Below are positions 34,365-43,612 of a stretch of 64,000 bases of DNA, piece after piece (within the stretch, counting starts at the first letter, position 1; every line of letters begins with the position of its first letter). Made by a program: the position numbers and the translations under genes. This DNA is from Polyangium sp. 15x6. Its GTDB lineage: Bacteria > Myxococcota_A > Polyangia > Polyangiales > Polyangiaceae. Where the stretch lies: contig NZ_JASBQE010000049.1 in assembly GCF_029960785.1 (NCBI RefSeq), positions 1-64,000 on the forward strand, written 5' to 3'. The notes beneath the pieces were generated by a model. It saw nothing but the letters and a program-made list of their open reading frames with translations, was not told the DNA's origin and searched no databases.

Positions 34365-34976
34365 TCACGGCACGGTCGGGACGAAGTCGACCGGGCTCGT
34401 CGGGGCGCCGTCGTGCAGGACGCCGTTGCCGAACCAGTACACGAAGCGCGGCTGCGGCACGCCGTCGATGAGGACCTCGAGGCGGAGGATCGCGCCGGGC
34501 GTCGTGCTGATCTCGATCGCGTCGTAGTCCACGCCCGTATCGACGTGCATGTCGACCGTCCCCGCGGCTTCATTGATGTTCACGTGATCGGCGCCTTCGA
34601 GATCGTCCGTCGTGATGGCGTCGATCGTCGAGCTCGTGTCGACCGACATGAAGATGTCGATCGGGCAAACCGCGCCGGAGAAGCTCGTGTCGCAGGTCGT
34701 CCAGACCCGGTACACGCCGCTCGAGTAGTACTCGACGAACACCCCCACGCCGTCGCCCGGGATCGCGTCGAGCTGGACATCGGTCTCGATGCTCATCTCC
34801 ATCGGCACCTCCGAAGGTCGCGGGCCGTTGTCGACGATCACCGTATCGTCGTCGTCGTCGTCGACGATGATGCATCCCGTCGTGGTGCTTCCCAGGCCGA
34901 CGCAGGCGGCGAGGCCGAGAACGGCCGGCCACACCGTCAGTGAACCAAGCTTCACGTTACGTAGAAAAGAAGGCAT
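34365..34976 (-). CDS. Hypothetical lipoprotein with poly-Asp segment
   Basis: 203 residues from ATG 34976. The signal ends LGSTTTGC, then IIVDDDDDDTVIV follows directly. The rest is a beta-rich domain (MSIETDVQLDAIPGDGVGVFVEYYSSGVYRVWTTCDTSF..CPIDIFMSVDTS) with two Cys likely bridged, ending in LRLEVLIDGVPQPRFVYWFGNG. It is surface or periplasmic and may bind calcium through the Asp run. The same opening (GCIIVDDDD) is common in myxobacterial surface lipoproteins of unknown role. It is tandem and downstream of the DUF6600-like gene. Confidence 0.78.
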   Translation of the reverse strand: MPSFLRNVKLGSLTVWPAVLGLAACVGLGSTTTGCIIVDDDDDDTVIVDNGPRPSEVPMEMSIETDVQLDAIPGDGVGVFVEYYSSGVYRVWTTCDTSFSGAVCPIDIFMSVDTSSTIDAITTDDLEGADHVNINEAAGTVDMHVDTGVDYDAIEISTTPGAILRLEVLIDGVPQPRFVYWFGNGVLHDGAPTSPVDFVPTVP

Positions 34977-35029
34977 CGGGCTTGCTCCTGTTCGGCGGTT
35001 TCGCAAGAGACGGGCCAAAATCCGCGGGG

Positions 35030-36436
35030 TTAGCGCCCGCGTCGCGGCGACGGCGAGACCGAACGCGACGGCGACGACGAGCGCGACGGCGACGACGAAC
35101 GCGACGGCGAGATCGAGGGCCGCGACGGCGAGGCCGAAGGCCGCGACGGCGAGACCGAGGGACGCGACGGCGAGACCGAAGGCCGCGAGGGCGAGGCCGA
35201 GGGACGCGACTCGGTCGACGGGCGCGACTCGGTCGCGGGTCGCGAGGGCTTCGGCGAGGAGACGGACGGCCGCGACGGCGAGACCGCGGGGCGCGAGGGC
35301 GAGGCGCTCGGCGTGGACACCTCGGCGCGGCCGCCGCGCACCTCACGCGGGCTGACCTCGCCGCGCGGGCTGCGATCGACCTGCACGCCGCGACCCTCGG
35401 CATGCGCGCCGTGAGCCCTGGAAACGGACGGCGCAGCGACGAGCCCGCGCGACGGCGCCGGCATCGTCTTCGCCTGCGCCGTCGTGCTGCGGCGCGAATA
35501 AGCGACCGCGCGCGCGTCGGGGGCCGAGCGTTTTTCCGGGGCAGCCCCGGAGGGGATCTTCGCCTCGGCGAGCGAGGGCGAGGCCGGTCGATACGACGAA
35601 CGCGCGTTCGCGCCGCCGCCGCCGCCCGCCGAGGGTTGGGCCGGGCGATACGGGCGCGAATGCGCGCCGATGCGGCGAACGACGTCGCGATCCCGCACGA
35701 CGTACGTGTGCACGTGGCGGTGGAAGACGTAGCTCGACGGGCAGAACACGAACGCCGACGACGGCGTCACCCACACGTTCACCGCGGAGCCGCCGAACCA
35801 GTACCAGGTCGGCGCCATGGGAGCCCAGCCGACGTAGCCATAATCCGTCATGCGCCACGTGACCCACGCGGGCGCATACACGCGGCCCGGGATCCAGCCC
35901 CAGCCGCGGCCGCCGATCCAGGTCCAGCGACCGTAATGGAACGGGATGTAGCCCCAGTCGTAATCGCTGACCCACATCCAGTTGCTGTCGGCGTCGAGCT
36001 CCCAGTGGCCCGCCGTCTGATACGGCGCGAAGTCCGCGCCGACGACGCTCGCGCTCGGCACCCAGACCGTGCCGTACGTCGAATCGTCGACCCACGTGCC
36101 GTAGCCCGCGAGCGGCTCGCGGAAATCGCTCAGCGCGGCCGGATCCGTGTCGACGTATTCGTCGGCCGACACCGTCACGCTGACCTGCGCGTCCACGGCT
36201 TGCGTGGGCTGGAAGCCAGCGGCGTTCGGGGCGGCGGCGGTCTCCTCGGGCGCGTCGCTCGTCCAGCCCTGGGGCAGGCCCGCGGGTGTATCCGCGTGGA
36301 CTGCCAGAGGTGTGAACGAAAGTGCTGCCGCGAGGAGCGACAGTGCGATGGAAGTGAAGCGACGCCCTGGCAAGGCGGGCCGGGGCGCGGGGCGATCGTT
36401 GCGGGGCGACGTCTCGGCAAAGCGCATGGCGTTCAT
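35030..36436 (-). CDS. DUF6600-like exported protein with Ser/Pro/Arg repeat tail
   Basis: 468 residues with a signal peptide ending AVHADT (about residue 49). Residues of about 95-240 contain Trp/Tyr/Gly-rich repeats (YGTWVDDSTYGTVWVP, DWGYIPFHYGRWTWIGGRGWGWIPG, YAPAWVTWRM, GYVGWAPMAP), typical of DUF6600-type surface proteins. From about 270 on, the chain is disordered and strongly basic, ending in at least ten SPSRPS-type units. The tail would suit binding to acidic polysaccharide, LPS or extracellular DNA. The tail is encoded by a DNA tandem repeat that can easily change length. Confidence 0.82.
   Translation of the reverse strand: MNAMRFAETSPRNDRPAPRPALPGRRFTSIALSLLAAALSFTPLAVHADTPAGLPQGWTSDAPEETAAAPNAAGFQPTQAVDAQVSVTVSADEYVDTDPAALSDFREPLAGYGTWVDDSTYGTVWVPSASVVGADFAPYQTAGHWELDADSNWMWVSDYDWGYIPFHYGRWTWIGGRGWGWIPGRVYAPAWVTWRMTDYGYVGWAPMAPTWYWFGGSAVNVWVTPSSAFVFCPSSYVFHRHVHTYVVRDRDVVRRIGAHSRPYRPAQPSAGGGGGANARSSYRPASPSLAEAKIPSGAAPEKRSAPDARAVAYSRRSTTAQAKTMPAPSRGLVAAPSVSRAHGAHAEGRGVQVDRSPRGEVSPREVRGGRAEVSTPSASPSRPAVSPSRPSVSSPKPSRPATESRPSTESRPSASPSRPSVSPSRPSVSPSRPSASPSRPSISPSRSSSPSRSSSPSRSVSPSPRRGR
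35045..35330. repeat. Coding tandem repeat for the SPSRPS tail
   Basis: About 21-bp units (core gacggcgagaccgag/aggccgc) repeat with some shortening and encode the 7-residue SPSRPSx motif at the C-terminus of the minus-strand gene. The pattern is typical of slippage-prone surface-protein repeats. Confidence 0.75.
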
Positions 36437-36673
36437 GATGATGGGACCTCGTCGAAGCAGTTGCCAGAGCGGAAGCGCTCGTCGCTACGGTCTTGCAAAC
36501 GTCGTTCCGTCTCGTGATCCCTTGGACGGGCGAGGGGCGGGATCGTTTCTGCGCCTCGTGATCCCGGCATGCAGGGCGCTCGGAAGTCGGGGCGCGAACG
36601 TGCTTGCGCAGGATCTTCGTTCCGATGCAGGTCCCAGTTCCAACGGGCCCTGCAGTGCATGTAAGGTGGCCCC

Positions 36674-38239
36674 GTGCGTGCACGGCAAGGATGGGCAGGG
36701 CTCTTCGCGTTCGCGATGGGCTTTTCCCTCGCGGGCTCCTCATCGGCCCAGGAAAACAAGGCTCGTCTCGACGAGGGCATCCGCATCGACCAGCTCCAGC
36801 CGGCCTCGCCGGAGAGCCCCTTCCTTCGTGCGCTCGGGCCTCACGAGAAGGGCCCGAACACCATCGAGTTCGCGTTCGGCCTGTCGTTCGACTACGGCAT
36901 GGGAGTGCTCAAGGCCGTCACCGTCGACGGTCAGGGCGGCGAGACCGTCGCGGCGACGCCGGTCAAAAACGCGCTGCTCGCGCACGTCGGCGGCTCGATC
37001 ACGCCGCTGCCCTGGCTCACGGTCGACCTCGCGCTCCCCGTCGGGCTCTTCGTCGACGGCGACGAGCCGTTCGACAAGTACGGCGTCCTCATCCGTCAGT
37101 CCGAGACGTTCGGCGTCGGGGATCTCCGCGCAGGTCTCCATTTCCGTCCGGTCGATAAGAAGGCGTTCACGTTCGTCGCGGGCGGGAGGTTCTGGGCGCC
37201 GGTCGGATCGACCGCGTCGTTCCTCTCGGACAAGCGGCTTCGCGCAGAGGTGGATCTCGGTATCGCGAGCGAGAAGGACCGGCTGCGGTGGGGCTGCACG
37301 GCGTTCGTGTCGCCCCTGTTTTTCATCGACGTGGCTGGCTCCGACGGCGAGCGGATCGCGCTCGCGTGCGCCGCGCAGTTCCGCGCCGCGTCGTTCCTGT
37401 GGGTCGGGCTCGAGCCGAGCTTCGCGATGTTCAACCAGACCCACGCGTCCGTGGCCGCGGGCAAGGATCCTCCGAGCTCGATCGATCTGCAGATCGAGCC
37501 GCTCGCGTCGGTGCGCATGGCGTTCGGCGGGATGCAGATCGGCGTGAGCGGCGGGCCCGGGTTCGGAGGCGCCGCGGGCGCGCCGGGCTTTCGCGGCGTC
37601 TTGAGCCTCGCGTACGTCGGCGGCGGCCGGCCGGCGCCGATCCCGCCCAAGCCACCGCCGGATCGCGACCTCGACAAGATCACCGACGCCGAAGACGCCT
37701 GCCCGGACGAGGCCGGGCCCGACAACGCGGATCCGAAGGAGCGTGGTTGCCCGTCGACCGACAAGGACGGCGACGGCGTTCGCGACGAAGAGGACGCTTG
37801 CCCGCAGAGCCCGGGCGTCAAGCACGCGAGCGCAGAGGCGAACGGTTGTCCGGACGTCGACAACGATCAGCTCCCGGAGCCCGTGGACAAGTGCCCGACC
37901 GAGCCGGGCCCCGCGCCCGAGGGCTGCCCCAAGTACGCGCGGCTCAAGGGTGAGTCGTTCGAGATCAAACCGCCGATCAAGTTCAGCACGGGCGATCAGC
38001 TCACGCCCGAGGGGCAGGCGGCGCTCGAGGAGATCGCGGCGACGATGCGCGCGAACCCGAAGATCGAGCAGGTCAGCGTCTCGCTCGGCACGAAGGGCGT
38101 GAGCACGGATCTGAGCGATCGGCGTGCGCAGGCGATCATCTTCGTGCTGCGGTCGGGCAGCCTCGACTCGAACCGCTACGAGCTCGTCCTGCGTGACGAT
38201 CTTCGTGCGGGCACGGTCCAGGCGCGCATCATCAAGTAG
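36674..38239 (+). CDS. OmpA-family protein with thrombospondin-type-3 Ca repeats
   Basis: 521 residues from GTG 36674. The signal peptide ends near SSSAQ. Residues of about 45-320 form an outer-membrane barrel (alternating strands, GLSFDYGMG, VGDLRAGLHFRP). A Pro linker leads into thrombospondin type-3 repeats at about 325-425 (DLDKITDAEDACPDE, DKDGDGVRDEEDACPQS, DVDNDQLPEPVDKCP), which bind calcium. The C-terminal 90 residues are an OmpA peptidoglycan-binding domain with FSTGDQLTPEGQAALEEIAATM and SDRRAQAI. It ties the outer membrane to the cell wall. The TMTC-like gene starts 4 bases after its stop. Confidence 0.9.
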   Translation: MRARQGWAGLFAFAMGFSLAGSSSAQENKARLDEGIRIDQLQPASPESPFLRALGPHEKGPNTIEFAFGLSFDYGMGVLKAVTVDGQGGETVAATPVKNALLAHVGGSITPLPWLTVDLALPVGLFVDGDEPFDKYGVLIRQSETFGVGDLRAGLHFRPVDKKAFTFVAGGRFWAPVGSTASFLSDKRLRAEVDLGIASEKDRLRWGCTAFVSPLFFIDVAGSDGERIALACAAQFRAASFLWVGLEPSFAMFNQTHASVAAGKDPPSSIDLQIEPLASVRMAFGGMQIGVSGGPGFGGAAGAPGFRGVLSLAYVGGGRPAPIPPKPPPDRDLDKITDAEDACPDEAGPDNADPKERGCPSTDKDGDGVRDEEDACPQSPGVKHASAEANGCPDVDNDQLPEPVDKCPTEPGPAPEGCPKYARLKGESFEIKPPIKFSTGDQLTPEGQAALEEIAATMRANPKIEQVSVSLGTKGVSTDLSDRRAQAIIFVLRSGSLDSNRYELVLRDDLRAGTVQARIIK

Positions 38240-38243
38240 GACC

Positions 38244-39950
38244 ATGGCCCGAGCGAAGGCTGTTCTCTCCCGCGGCGCGCTCGCGCTCGTCGCGGCGGCT
38301 GCTTTCTTCGGGCATGCACGCGCGCTCGGCGCGGGCTTCGTCTTCGATGATCGCGGGGCGATCCTGGAGAACCCGGTCGTGCAGGGCGACCTCGATCTCG
38401 GGGCGCTGCTCGGCTCGGATTTCTGGGGGCGCCCGCCGGGCGAGGGGCCGGGGACGTGGCGGCCGCTCGTCGTGCTCTCGTTCTGGCTGAACAAGCACAT
38501 CACGGGCTGGTTTCACGAGACGAACCTCCTCTTGCACGCGGCGACGTCGGTCGTGCTCGCGCTCGCGCTTGCGAGGCACACGGGGCGGACCACGTTCGCC
38601 GTCGTCGCTGCGATGGTGTTCGGCGTGCTCGGGATCCACACGGAGGCCGTGGTGGGGCTCGTGGGGCGCGCGGACGTGATGGCGGCAGGACTTTCATGGC
38701 TCGCGTGGTTCGTCGCGGGGCGCGCGGACGAAGCAGAGGAGCCTCGAAGCGCGATGTGGGCGGCCCTCGCGTTCGCGGGAGCGCTCGCCTCCAAGGAGTC
38801 CGCGATCGTCTTTCCGCTGTTCCTCTTTCTCGCCGATCGGCTCCTCTCACCGCCGGGGCGCGCGCCGCGGATCCTTTCGGCGCGCTACGGCTCCCTCGTC
38901 GCTGCGGCGGTCCTCGTGATCGCCTTGCGCTCCGTGGCCTTCGGGTCGCCGCTCGCCGAGGTTTCTCGCGACCTCCAGGCAAACCCGCTGCTCGCCGAGG
39001 GATGGGGGCCGCGGATCTGGACCTCGCTGCGGCTGTTTGCCCTGGCGCTCGGCAAGATCGTCCTGCCCGTCGGTTTGTCGGCGGACTACTCGTACGCAGC
39101 GATCCTGCCCGAGCACAGCCCGTTCGCGCTGCCTGTCCTCGTCGGGGCGCTCGCGCTCGTGGGCATCGTCGTGCTGGCGATCCGCCTGCGCCGGCGAGAG
39201 CCGCTCCTCGCGCTCGCGGCCGTGATGGTACTCGTGCCGTGGATCGTCATGAGCCAGCTCCCCTTCGTGCTCCCGACGATCTTCGCCGAGCGTCTGCTTT
39301 ATCTGCCGGCCGCGGGCTTCGCGCTCGTGATCGCGCGGATCGGCGAGTGGATGCTGGAGCGAACGCCGGGGGGGCTCGCTCTCCCCGCAGCATCCGCGGG
39401 GAAGGGGAAGAAGCGCGCAGCGCAGAAGCAGCCGAAGGCGGAGCCGGCGCAGGTGCGCTCGTTCGTGCTCGTGCTCGCGCCCGTGATGCTCGGCAATCTG
39501 GCGCTCGCATGGAGCCGCGCCGGGGACTGGAAGAACGATCGCACGTTGTTCGCGTCGGCGATCGAGGTCGTGCCGAGGTCGGCGCGGGCGCATCACAACT
39601 ACGGCTCCGCGCTGCTCAACGAGGGCAAGTCGGCCGCGTCGATCGCGTCGTTCGAGCGCGCCTCCGAGATCCTGCCGACGTGGTCCGAGCCGCACGCGCA
39701 GCTCGGGGTGGCGATGCTCGACGCGGGGCGCGTGCGCGAGGCCGAAGAGCACTTCCGCAAGGCCGTGGAGCTCGATCCGGACTCGACGAAGGCCGTCTTC
39801 AACCTCGCGGTTTTCCTCGGCCGGCAAGGGCGGCTCGAAGAGGCACGGGCGAGCCTCGCGCCGTTCGTCGAGCGCCACCCGAACCGCGCCCGCGAGGCCG
39901 CGCTGCTCCGTCAAATCGAGGGGGATCTGCGAACTCCGCAGCGCCCCTGA
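38244..39950 (+). CDS. TMTC-like GT-C glycosyltransferase with TPR repeats
   Basis: 568 residues from ATG 38244. The N-terminal loop FVFDDRGAILENPVVQ matches the acidic active-site loop of TMTC-type O-mannosyltransferases. About ten TM helices follow up to residue 420 (VVALVGLVGRADVMAAG-like region, ASKESAIVFPLFLFLADRLL). A Lys/Ala linker comes next, then three TPR units at about 450-565 (ARAHHNYGSALLNEGKSAASIASFERA, PHAQLGVAMLDAGRVREAEEHFRKAVELDPD). It probably moves a sugar from a lipid carrier to periplasmic or outer-membrane proteins. It is tightly linked to the OmpA gene, a possible substrate. The specific sugar is unknown. Confidence 0.82.
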   Translation: MARAKAVLSRGALALVAAAAFFGHARALGAGFVFDDRGAILENPVVQGDLDLGALLGSDFWGRPPGEGPGTWRPLVVLSFWLNKHITGWFHETNLLLHAATSVVLALALARHTGRTTFAVVAAMVFGVLGIHTEAVVGLVGRADVMAAGLSWLAWFVAGRADEAEEPRSAMWAALAFAGALASKESAIVFPLFLFLADRLLSPPGRAPRILSARYGSLVAAAVLVIALRSVAFGSPLAEVSRDLQANPLLAEGWGPRIWTSLRLFALALGKIVLPVGLSADYSYAAILPEHSPFALPVLVGALALVGIVVLAIRLRRREPLLALAAVMVLVPWIVMSQLPFVLPTIFAERLLYLPAAGFALVIARIGEWMLERTPGGLALPAASAGKGKKRAAQKQPKAEPAQVRSFVLVLAPVMLGNLALAWSRAGDWKNDRTLFASAIEVVPRSARAHHNYGSALLNEGKSAASIASFERASEILPTWSEPHAQLGVAMLDAGRVREAEEHFRKAVELDPDSTKAVFNLAVFLGRQGRLEEARASLAPFVERHPNRAREAALLRQIEGDLRTPQRP

Positions 39951-39954
39951 CGTT

Positions 39955-42900
39955 TCACTCGTCGTCGTCCCAGCTCCGACGCGCCGCCGCCGTGTCGCCT
40001 TCCGGAGGCGCTTTTTCTCCCGTCGGGCTCGAGCTCCTGCGCAGCCGCGCGAGCTCGGCTTCCGCCATCGAGAGCCGGCGATCCGCCTCGCGCAGCCGGC
40101 CGCTCACCACGCGCAAGACGCCCATCGCGATCTCGGCCGTGTCGTGCACCGCGGCGCTGAAGTCCTCGCCCGACACGCGCAGGAGCTCCACGGGTTCGAG
40201 GCTCACCGCCGTCGCCGCGCGGGGCTCGCGATCGATGATCGATGTCTCGCCGAAGACCTCGTTCGCCCCGAGCCGCACGACCTCCTTGCCCTCGACGCGC
40301 AGGCTCACCGAGCCCGAGATGATGAAGTAGAGCGCGGCGCCCGAATCGCCTTGCCGGAAGATCACCTCGCCGCGCGGCAGGCCGAGCACCTCCGAGGTCC
40401 GCGCGAGGCCCACGAGCTCCTCGCCCGAGATCTTCGAGAGGATCGGGACACGCTGCAAAAAGAGAACTTTCTCGATCGTCGTGTACATGCCGTCTCCCGC
40501 GTCGATCCCGCTCCGCCCCGTCCTCGCGAAGTACGCAGCCCACCGCGCGACCACGCGATCCGGATCCGTCGAGAGGGCCCGGAGTTTTTCCTCCGCGCCC
40601 TCGGCGCGCGTCTCGACCACCGCGATCGCCGCGGCCTCGCGCACGAGCGGATCGGGCGCGTCGAGCGCGACGAGCGCGTCCTTCGCGCACGCCTCGATCC
40701 GGTGCGCCGCGACCGCGTCGAGCACGAGCGCGGCGCGGTACGGGTCGTTCGACTGGAGCTCGGAGCGCACGAAGGTCACGACGTCGTCCGTGCTCGGTGC
40801 CGCGGCGCCGCGTGGCAGGCCCTCGGCGAGCTCCAGGTACCGCTCGAACAGCGCGACGAGCCGCGCGCCGCGCCGGCGATCGAGCAGCGATTCGAGCACC
40901 TCGAAGGCGTTCGCCCGGAGCGAGCGGTCCTTGCCGAAGACGTGCGTTCGCACGCCGGCCACGACGTCGCGCGGGTAGACGAGCTCGCAGAGGCGCAGGA
41001 TGCGGATGAGGCCCTTGCGCAGGCGGCGCTCGACGTGCGCGTCGAGCAGCGGGCGCGCGAGGCGAGGGCGCACGAGGAGGTAGGCGTCCCGCTCGCGCTC
41101 GTGTGCTTGTGCTTCGCGCTCGATGCGCTCGCGGATGGGCTCGAGCGGCGCAGGCGGCGCGCCGAGGGCGAGGCGCAGCCGCGAGGCAGAGGCGAGCACC
41201 TTCTGCCTTACCCGGTCGTCCGGTTCGTCCACCCGATCGAGCAGCGCGGCGAGCGTGGCGCTCGTGCCGATCCGCGACAGGAGCCGTGGGATCGCGAGGC
41301 GCACGGTCGCGTCCGCATGCGGATCCGAGAGCGTCGACACGAGCCGCGGGATCGCGCGATCGCCGAGCGCCACGATGGCGTTCGACGCGGCCTTTCCGAG
41401 CGTGTGATCGGCGAGCGCTTCGCAGAGGATCGGCAAGAGCTTCGGCGCGGCCACCGTCGCGGAGGCCGAGAGCGCAGCCTTCCGGACGGCCGGATCCGTG
41501 TCGGCGAGCAGCCGCGCGACCGCGCGTTCGAGCTGCGGTTGTCCTACCAAACCAAGCACCCGCGCGGCCGTCACGCGCTCGGCGGGGTCCTCGCTGTCGA
41601 GCAAATCTCGCAGCCTCGGCGCGCCTTCCAGCATCCCGCCGAGCCCGCCGTGCCGGAGCAGCGCCGCGATCGACGCGGCCCGCACGGCCTCGTCGCCCCC
41701 GCGCGCCGCGAGCGCGCAAAGCTCCTCGTGTGCGTCCTCGCCGAGCGCGTTCGCCAAGAGCTCGACCGCGATGCCTCGGACCTCGGGATCGGTATCTTCG
41801 AGCCGCTCGCGGGCCAGCGTCGCGGCGTCGGGGTGCCCCACGGCGCGTGATGTGCGGAGCGCCGCGGCCCGCACGCGCGACGAGACGTGACGCGTGAGTG
41901 CGGGCAGCGCCTCGCGGACGCGCGCCGGATCGAGCTGCCGCAGCCGATCGAGGGCGAAGAGCACCTGCGGCGCATCGAGGCTCGACAGCGCCCCCGCGAG
42001 CGCGGCCACGGCCCTGCCGCCGCGCTGGGGCATCTCCGGCGTGAGCTTGCCGCGGAGGAGCGTCCCCTGCATCGCCTCCACGTAGCCGCGCCGCACGACG
42101 AGCAGGAGCGGCAGGATCGTGAGGCCCAGCGGCAACGTCACGTAGCCGAGCTTCGACGCGGCCGTGATGAGCGAAGCTCCCGGCTGCGCTTCGCTCGCCG
42201 AGGGGCTGAACGCGAGCAGCAGCGCCGCGCCGACGCCGCAGCCGAGAGGCTTCATGATCGCGGACGCGAGCGTTCGCACCCGATCCCGGAGCGCCGCGGG
42301 GAACGGGAAGAACAGGATCTGCAGCGTCACGTCGAAGATCGAGAACTGCAGCGCGTTGTCGCTCGCCTTGAGCACCGCCGCGATCGGCATCGAGGGGAAG
42401 GCGAGGAGCAGCGCCGTGCTCGCGAGGAACGCGATGGGCATCGTGACCGCGCCGCCGAGCACGCCCGCGCGATCGAGCATTCGCGGCGTGACCACGAGCT
42501 GGACGAAGAGCCCGACGATCCCGATCGCGCCGTAAAACGTGCCCATGAACCGCGCGAGCGAGTCGCGATCCGGGTACGACGTGCGGGCGATCGCCTTGAA
42601 CTGGTAATCGCCGACCGTGAGGATCGTGTAGACGACCAGGATCGTCACGGCCAGGGCGCCGACGTACCGCGAGTTGAAGAGCGGCGTCTGCTCTTGCTTT
42701 TGCGCGTTCGGTCGATCGTCGGCGCGGCTCCGCGAGGCCGTGCCGTGCCGGCGCGCGACGATGCGGCAGAGGAGGGCCACGCCGAGCAGGGCCGCGACGA
42801 GCACGAAGATGAGGTTCTCCGCGCCGATGATGGGCGCGATCGCGCCCGCGCCGAGGCCCGAGACCACCGTGCCTGCGATGTGCCCCGCGCCGATCAGCCC

Positions 42901-43431
42901 GAAGATGCGCCGGGCGCTGCGCGCGTCGTAGAGGTCCTGCGCGATGCTCCAGGCGAGCATGCCGGTCAGGTTCGCGATGACATCGGCCCAGATCGCGAAG
43001 ATCAGGTACGCGGGCCCGATGTCCTCGCCGATGAGCACGCGGAGCAGGACGTAACTCGCGGCCGCGCCGAGCGCGAACACCGCGCCGAAGCGCGCGCGCG
43101 GCAGCTTCCGGAGGCCGCGCTCGTAGCCGAAGGCCACGACGGCCGAGACCACGCCGTACGCCATCCACATCGGCGCGATCCACGTGACGGGAAAACGCGT
43201 CAAAAAGAGCGCGTCGCGCGCGGTGCGGCCGACGACGAGCAAGAGCGCGGACAGGAAGAGCAGCGTAGACAGAAGCGCGACGCGCTCGACCTCGGCCCGG
43301 CTGAGGGCGATGCCGAGGAGCGACGACGCGGCGGCGTGGCGCGCTTTGTCCCGGTTCGTCGCCATCGGCCCCTGGCTCGGGCCTTCGTGCGGCAAGGACG
43401 GGGATGCGGTCGGGGCGGGGGGTTCGGCCAC
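39955..43431 (-). CDS. ATP/ADP-translocase-like transporter fused to HEAT repeats and a cNMP-binding domain
   Basis: 1158 residues from GTG 43431; an ATG at 43365 is an alternative. Residues of about 45-430 carry some 12 TM helices like the NTT nucleotide exchangers of Rickettsia and Chlamydia relatives (GRTARDALFLTRFPVTWIAPMWMAYG, NLTGMLAWSIAQDLYDARSARRIFGLIGAG). Residues of about 460-950 are HEAT/Armadillo-like helices (AARVLGLVGQPQLERAVARLLADTDPAVRKAALSASAT). From about 990 to 1120 is a cyclic-nucleotide-binding fold with GEVIFRQGDSGAALYFIISG and FGETSIIDREPRAATA. The plan suggests a regulated transporter or sensor. Transport substrate and ligand are unknown. It ends 5 bases from the convergent TMTC-like gene. 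Confidence 0.87.
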   Translation of the reverse strand: MAEPPAPTASPSLPHEGPSQGPMATNRDKARHAAASSLLGIALSRAEVERVALLSTLLFLSALLLVVGRTARDALFLTRFPVTWIAPMWMAYGVVSAVVAFGYERGLRKLPRARFGAVFALGAAASYVLLRVLIGEDIGPAYLIFAIWADVIANLTGMLAWSIAQDLYDARSARRIFGLIGAGHIAGTVVSGLGAGAIAPIIGAENLIFVLVAALLGVALLCRIVARRHGTASRSRADDRPNAQKQEQTPLFNSRYVGALAVTILVVYTILTVGDYQFKAIARTSYPDRDSLARFMGTFYGAIGIVGLFVQLVVTPRMLDRAGVLGGAVTMPIAFLASTALLLAFPSMPIAAVLKASDNALQFSIFDVTLQILFFPFPAALRDRVRTLASAIMKPLGCGVGAALLLAFSPSASEAQPGASLITAASKLGYVTLPLGLTILPLLLVVRRGYVEAMQGTLLRGKLTPEMPQRGGRAVAALAGALSSLDAPQVLFALDRLRQLDPARVREALPALTRHVSSRVRAAALRTSRAVGHPDAATLARERLEDTDPEVRGIAVELLANALGEDAHEELCALAARGGDEAVRAASIAALLRHGGLGGMLEGAPRLRDLLDSEDPAERVTAARVLGLVGQPQLERAVARLLADTDPAVRKAALSASATVAAPKLLPILCEALADHTLGKAASNAIVALGDRAIPRLVSTLSDPHADATVRLAIPRLLSRIGTSATLAALLDRVDEPDDRVRQKVLASASRLRLALGAPPAPLEPIRERIEREAQAHERERDAYLLVRPRLARPLLDAHVERRLRKGLIRILRLCELVYPRDVVAGVRTHVFGKDRSLRANAFEVLESLLDRRRGARLVALFERYLELAEGLPRGAAAPSTDDVVTFVRSELQSNDPYRAALVLDAVAAHRIEACAKDALVALDAPDPLVREAAAIAVVETRAEGAEEKLRALSTDPDRVVARWAAYFARTGRSGIDAGDGMYTTIEKVLFLQRVPILSKISGEELVGLARTSEVLGLPRGEVIFRQGDSGAALYFIISGSVSLRVEGKEVVRLGANEVFGETSIIDREPRAATAVSLEPVELLRVSGEDFSAAVHDTAEIAMGVLRVVSGRLREADRRLSMAEAELARLRRSSSPTGEKAPPEGDTAAARRSWDDDE

Positions 43432-43612
43432 GTGGCGTGAAAGGGTAGTATACCGTAACGAGACGGTCGCCTTGGTAGGCCATGGTGGGCGCCCGGCTCC
43501 CGATGTCGGGGGATGCCCGAGCCCGGCCGTTCGTGTTCAGGGCGGCCGGGCGAGCGCGACCTCGACCACCACGGACGTGTTTTTCAGGACGAACGCGCCG
43601 TGACGCGCGCCG

